From positions 1-7,090 of the forward strand of contig CAJOMM010000089.1 in assembly GCA_905235765.1 (NCBI GenBank): a DNA stretch of 7,090 nt. The letters are read 5' to 3'. Position 1 is the stretch's first letter; the number at the start of each line of letters is the position of its first letter. Shown in pieces: positions 5,386-7,090 of the stretch. The DNA is from an uncultured Clostridia bacterium. Its GTDB lineage: Bacteria > Bacillota > Clostridia > Christensenellales > Borkfalkiaceae. The notes beneath the pieces are model-generated. The model had not been told where the DNA came from and did no database searches. It saw nothing but the letters and a program-made list of their open reading frames with translations. A program made the position numbers and the translations under genes.

Positions 5386-5871
5386 TTATGAAATTGGAAT
5401 AATTTTTACGTTTTCAGGCGAAATAGACGCTTCTTCATTAATTATTGTGTAAATTGCAATAGCGTCATCAGTCGTAAGATTGCCGGATTTTGCAATCACG
5501 TTTACGTTATTTGATTCTAAACCTATAACCACAACGGCGTCCTCAAAACCGTACGCCTTTATAAGACTTTCTAAAAGCATCTCTTTTTCCGTATTGGAAG
5601 TTATGCTTAATTTCATATTGAGAGCTTCGGCATATTCGGCGCTGTTGTTTTCTGCTGCATTTATTACCGAATCTAGTTGAAGAATTTCTTCGTTCCTCGT
5701 ATTCATGCGTTCGGTTCTGTATTGCGCAAAATAATTTGACGCACCGGCAGAAACTGTTTGCGCGTTGCCTGAAGACACCCTTTCGGTCGTAAATACATAG
5801 TTGAACACAGCCGCAACCGCTAAAAGAGCCACCATACAAGATAAAATAATAATCTTCTTTTTCTTTGACAT
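5386..5871 (-). CDS. spoIIIAH: Stage III sporulation protein AH
   Basis: SpoIIIAH (161 residues) is made in the mother cell and reaches across the intermembrane space to bind forespore SpoIIQ, forming the channel that keeps the engulfed forespore active. A lysine-rich start (MSKKKK) and a single membrane helix at about 7-26 precede a linker. The family marker SNYFAQYRTER follows at 45-55, then a helical region to about 100. The conserved KEMLLESLIKAYGFEDAVV at 96-114 and the ending SPENVKIIPI at 151-160 form the ring-building (YscJ/FliF-like) domain. The start has an ideal AAGGAG seven bases upstream, which overlaps the spoIIIAG stop. It is shorter than the B. subtilis protein but like many clostridial ones. 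As the last spoIIIA gene it is followed by a 65-bp gap. Confidence 0.95.
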   Translation of the reverse strand: MSKKKKIIILSCMVALLAVAAVFNYVFTTERVSSGNAQTVSAGASNYFAQYRTERMNTRNEEILQLDSVINAAENNSAEYAEALNMKLSITSNTEKEMLLESLIKAYGFEDAVVVIGLESNNVNVIAKSGNLTTDDAIAIYTIINEEASISPENVKIIPIS

Positions 5872-5882
5872 ATTTTTTCTCC

Positions 5883-6383
5883 TTATTTTTTCATTGTCAA
5901 AATTTCTATCTGATTTATATTTATATCCAAAAACGACATCGTCGCTTGTTGAATCTTCCTAAAAACCGTAATACTCGTTGCCCCTTCGGCGATTATAAGA
6001 ACGCCAACTATCTTTGGATAATTCTCCTTTAATACTACCGTTTTGCCGTTTACTATAACGGGCGTAGTTACCGTTTCCTTTCCGTTTTGCGTTTCTTTGA
6101 CCGTTGTAGATACTGCGAGAACAGTTTCCATGCCTGACTCTACGGTTATAGCAACGCTAACCTTTCCTGCCCCTTCTACGCTTGACAATATTTTTTCAAG
6201 TTTTAGCTCGGTATCGTTTACGTATTCCGTCACCCTGTCGTATTCTTTAACTTCCTTCGTTACTAAAACGTTGAACACTAAACATAGAAGTAGTACGGCA
6301 GAAATCACCGAGATGATTATTATCTGAAACTTTTTATCCGACTTAATTCTGTTAAAAATACTTTTCTTATCTTGACTACTCAT
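5883..6383 (-). CDS. spoIIIAG: Stage III sporulation protein AG
   Basis: SpoIIIAG (166 residues) forms a large oligomeric ring in the SpoIIIA-SpoIIQ feeding-tube complex. A basic cytoplasmic stretch (1-18) leads into one membrane helix at about 19-41. The extracytoplasmic part carries LEKILSSVEGAGKVSVAITV (62-81) and ESGMETVLAVST, then a variable threonine-rich loop (93-113) that in the family forms a beta-rich insertion. The conserved KENYPKIVGVLIIAEGA follows at 119-135, and a final helix-strand unit ends in QIEILTM. The first part and the last form the split ring-building motif. The ATG lies 8 bp inside the end of spoIIIAF, so the two are translationally coupled. The insertion loop looks short, in line with the overall compactness. 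Confidence 0.95.
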   Translation of the reverse strand: MSSQDKKSIFNRIKSDKKFQIIIISVISAVLLLCLVFNVLVTKEVKEYDRVTEYVNDTELKLEKILSSVEGAGKVSVAITVESGMETVLAVSTTVKETQNGKETVTTPVIVNGKTVVLKENYPKIVGVLIIAEGATSITVFRKIQQATMSFLDININQIEILTMKK

Positions 6384-6858
6384 AAATATCTATGTCCTTT
6401 TTATCAAGAAAGAGATATTCGGATATTTCAGAACGAATTTCAGACATTAAAACTATATGTTCGTTTTCTGTCTTTATAACCGCGTCGGACAAATAAATTT
6501 TAACTTTTTTTATATTCAAAGAATAATCTTCGTTTACAATATATTCTATTTTAACGACTCCGCCGCTTATACCGAAATCTTCTAAAATATTCAGACAACC
6601 TTCCCGATAATAATTTATTTTTTTGTCATAAATTGCCGAAATGTAATTTTCGTCGTATTTTATATCCGAAGCGAAACTCGATCCGCTTTGAGTGCCGATA
6701 GTGAATTCACCGTCAAACAGCGGCGAAAATATAACCGCTATCAGCACGATAGAAAGTAACGGTTTTACAAATTTCCCTATTTTTCCGGATGGAAGAATAA
6801 GAGTAACGATCGATATTATAAAAACTGCAGCTATTACCTTTATAAGCCAATCTGTCAT
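6376..6858 (-). CDS. spoIIIAF: Stage III sporulation protein AF
   Basis: SpoIIIAF (160 residues) is a mother-cell membrane component of the SpoIIIA complex. Two N-terminal membrane helices are visible: WLIKVIAAVFIISIVTLILP (4-23) and, after the short basic loop SGKIGKFVK, a second ending in the family-typical IVLIAVIFSPLF (37-48). The remainder (about 70-160) is a soluble domain with alternating strands, GGVVKIEYIVNEDYSLNIKK and a charged end, matching the ring-building domain reported for this family. The start follows the spoIIIAE stop by one base, with a GGTGA-like site upstream. The 3' end overlaps spoIIIAG by 8 bp. Sequence conservation in this family is low; identification relies on the helix pattern plus the unambiguous neighbours. 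Confidence 0.9.
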   Translation of the reverse strand: MTDWLIKVIAAVFIISIVTLILPSGKIGKFVKPLLSIVLIAVIFSPLFDGEFTIGTQSGSSFASDIKYDENYISAIYDKKINYYREGCLNILEDFGISGGVVKIEYIVNEDYSLNIKKVKIYLSDAVIKTENEHIVLMSEIRSEISEYLFLDKKDIDIYE

Positions 6859-6859
6859 T

Positions 6860-7090
6860 TCAAATCACCGAGTTCACGGAAAACGTCATCAAAAGTATCG
6901 TTATAAAAGTCATAAAGGCTACCGAAATTATACATACGTTAAAATAAGTAACAGATTTTGAAACGTTAGTTAAAAAATCCGACACGTATCCGTCGTCAAA
7001 AACCGAAGTTATTGCAGAAGAAAGTTTTAATAATAGCGAAAAAGCCGCCAAAAATAAAACAGGAGAAAGTAAAATATAAAATAAGCCGAT
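6860..7090 (-). CDS. spoIIIAE: Stage III sporulation protein AE, C-terminal part (runs off the window)
   Basis: Only the last 76 codons are in the window; the frame is open to its right edge, so an apparent TTG start at 7051 is not the real one. The visible part holds two hydrophobic segments: an opening one (IGLFYILLSPVLFLAAFSLL) and a later one (NVCIISVAFMTFITILLMTF). They are separated by the loop SSAITSVFDDGYVSDFLTNV. This matches the end of SpoIIIAE, a polytopic membrane protein of about 400 residues in the SpoIIIA complex, in which a conserved K/LxxAI...(G)D...V..FL...S pattern precedes the last helix. Position directly before spoIIIAF supports this. The full gene, with spoIIIAA-AD before it, is expected beyond the edge. 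Confidence 0.85.
   Translation of the reverse strand: MGLFYILLSPVLFLAAFSLLLKLSSAITSVFDDGYVSDFLTNVSKSVTYFNVCIISVAFMTFITILLMTFSVNSVI

Noticed and set aside
5543..5839. Leftward open frame of 98 codons
   Set aside because: A different frame inside spoIIIAH; cysteine/arginine-rich composition with no domain, while spoIIIAH is clearly the real gene.

Overview
The window joins two unlike pieces of bacterial DNA that meet at about 983-994. The larger piece (about 990-7090) is low-GC and is read leftwards throughout. It carries the end of a stage III sporulation operon (spoIIIAE end, AF, AG, AH) followed by a tightly packed housekeeping cluster: asp23/yqhY, nusB, folD, ispA, tlyA, nadK and the start of argR. 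This order is the well-known neighbourhood of endospore-forming Firmicutes, so this piece most likely comes from a spore-forming member of the Clostridia, possibly an uncultured one. Compared with the Bacillus subtilis arrangement, accB/accC, xseA/xseB and dxs are absent from their usual positions.

The smaller piece (1 to about 985) holds a type II toxin-antitoxin pair read leftwards: a ribbon-helix-helix antitoxin, then a PIN-domain VapC-like toxin. A perfect 25-bp palindrome lies in its promoter. Beside it, read rightwards, is the start of a membrane protein resembling the 'putative ABC-transporter type IV' (CmpB-like) family. From memory, these proteins look most like those of host-associated Treponema, but that assignment is an inference.

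At the join two genes are cut at the same place from opposite sides. The CmpB-like gene loses everything after about 35 codons. argR loses everything after its DNA-binding domain and also has a frameshift in that domain. There is no transposase, integrase, direct repeat or tRNA at the join. An assembly chimera or an illegitimate recombination breakpoint explains this better than a mobile element insertion.

Functionally, SpoIIIAE-AH belong to the mother-cell/forespore channel (SpoIIIA-SpoIIQ complex). The genes after them serve envelope homeostasis (Asp23), transcription antitermination (NusB), one-carbon metabolism (FolD), isoprenoid synthesis (IspA), rRNA methylation (TlyA) and NADP supply (NadK). 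Gene junctions are mostly overlaps or gaps of 0-11 bp, so most of the cluster is probably co-transcribed. The two real gaps, 5321-5385 before asp23 and 1932-1995 before nadK, each hold a perfect inverted repeat and a possible promoter. I see no clearly novel multi-gene system; the junction and the small regulatory elements are the most informative signals.
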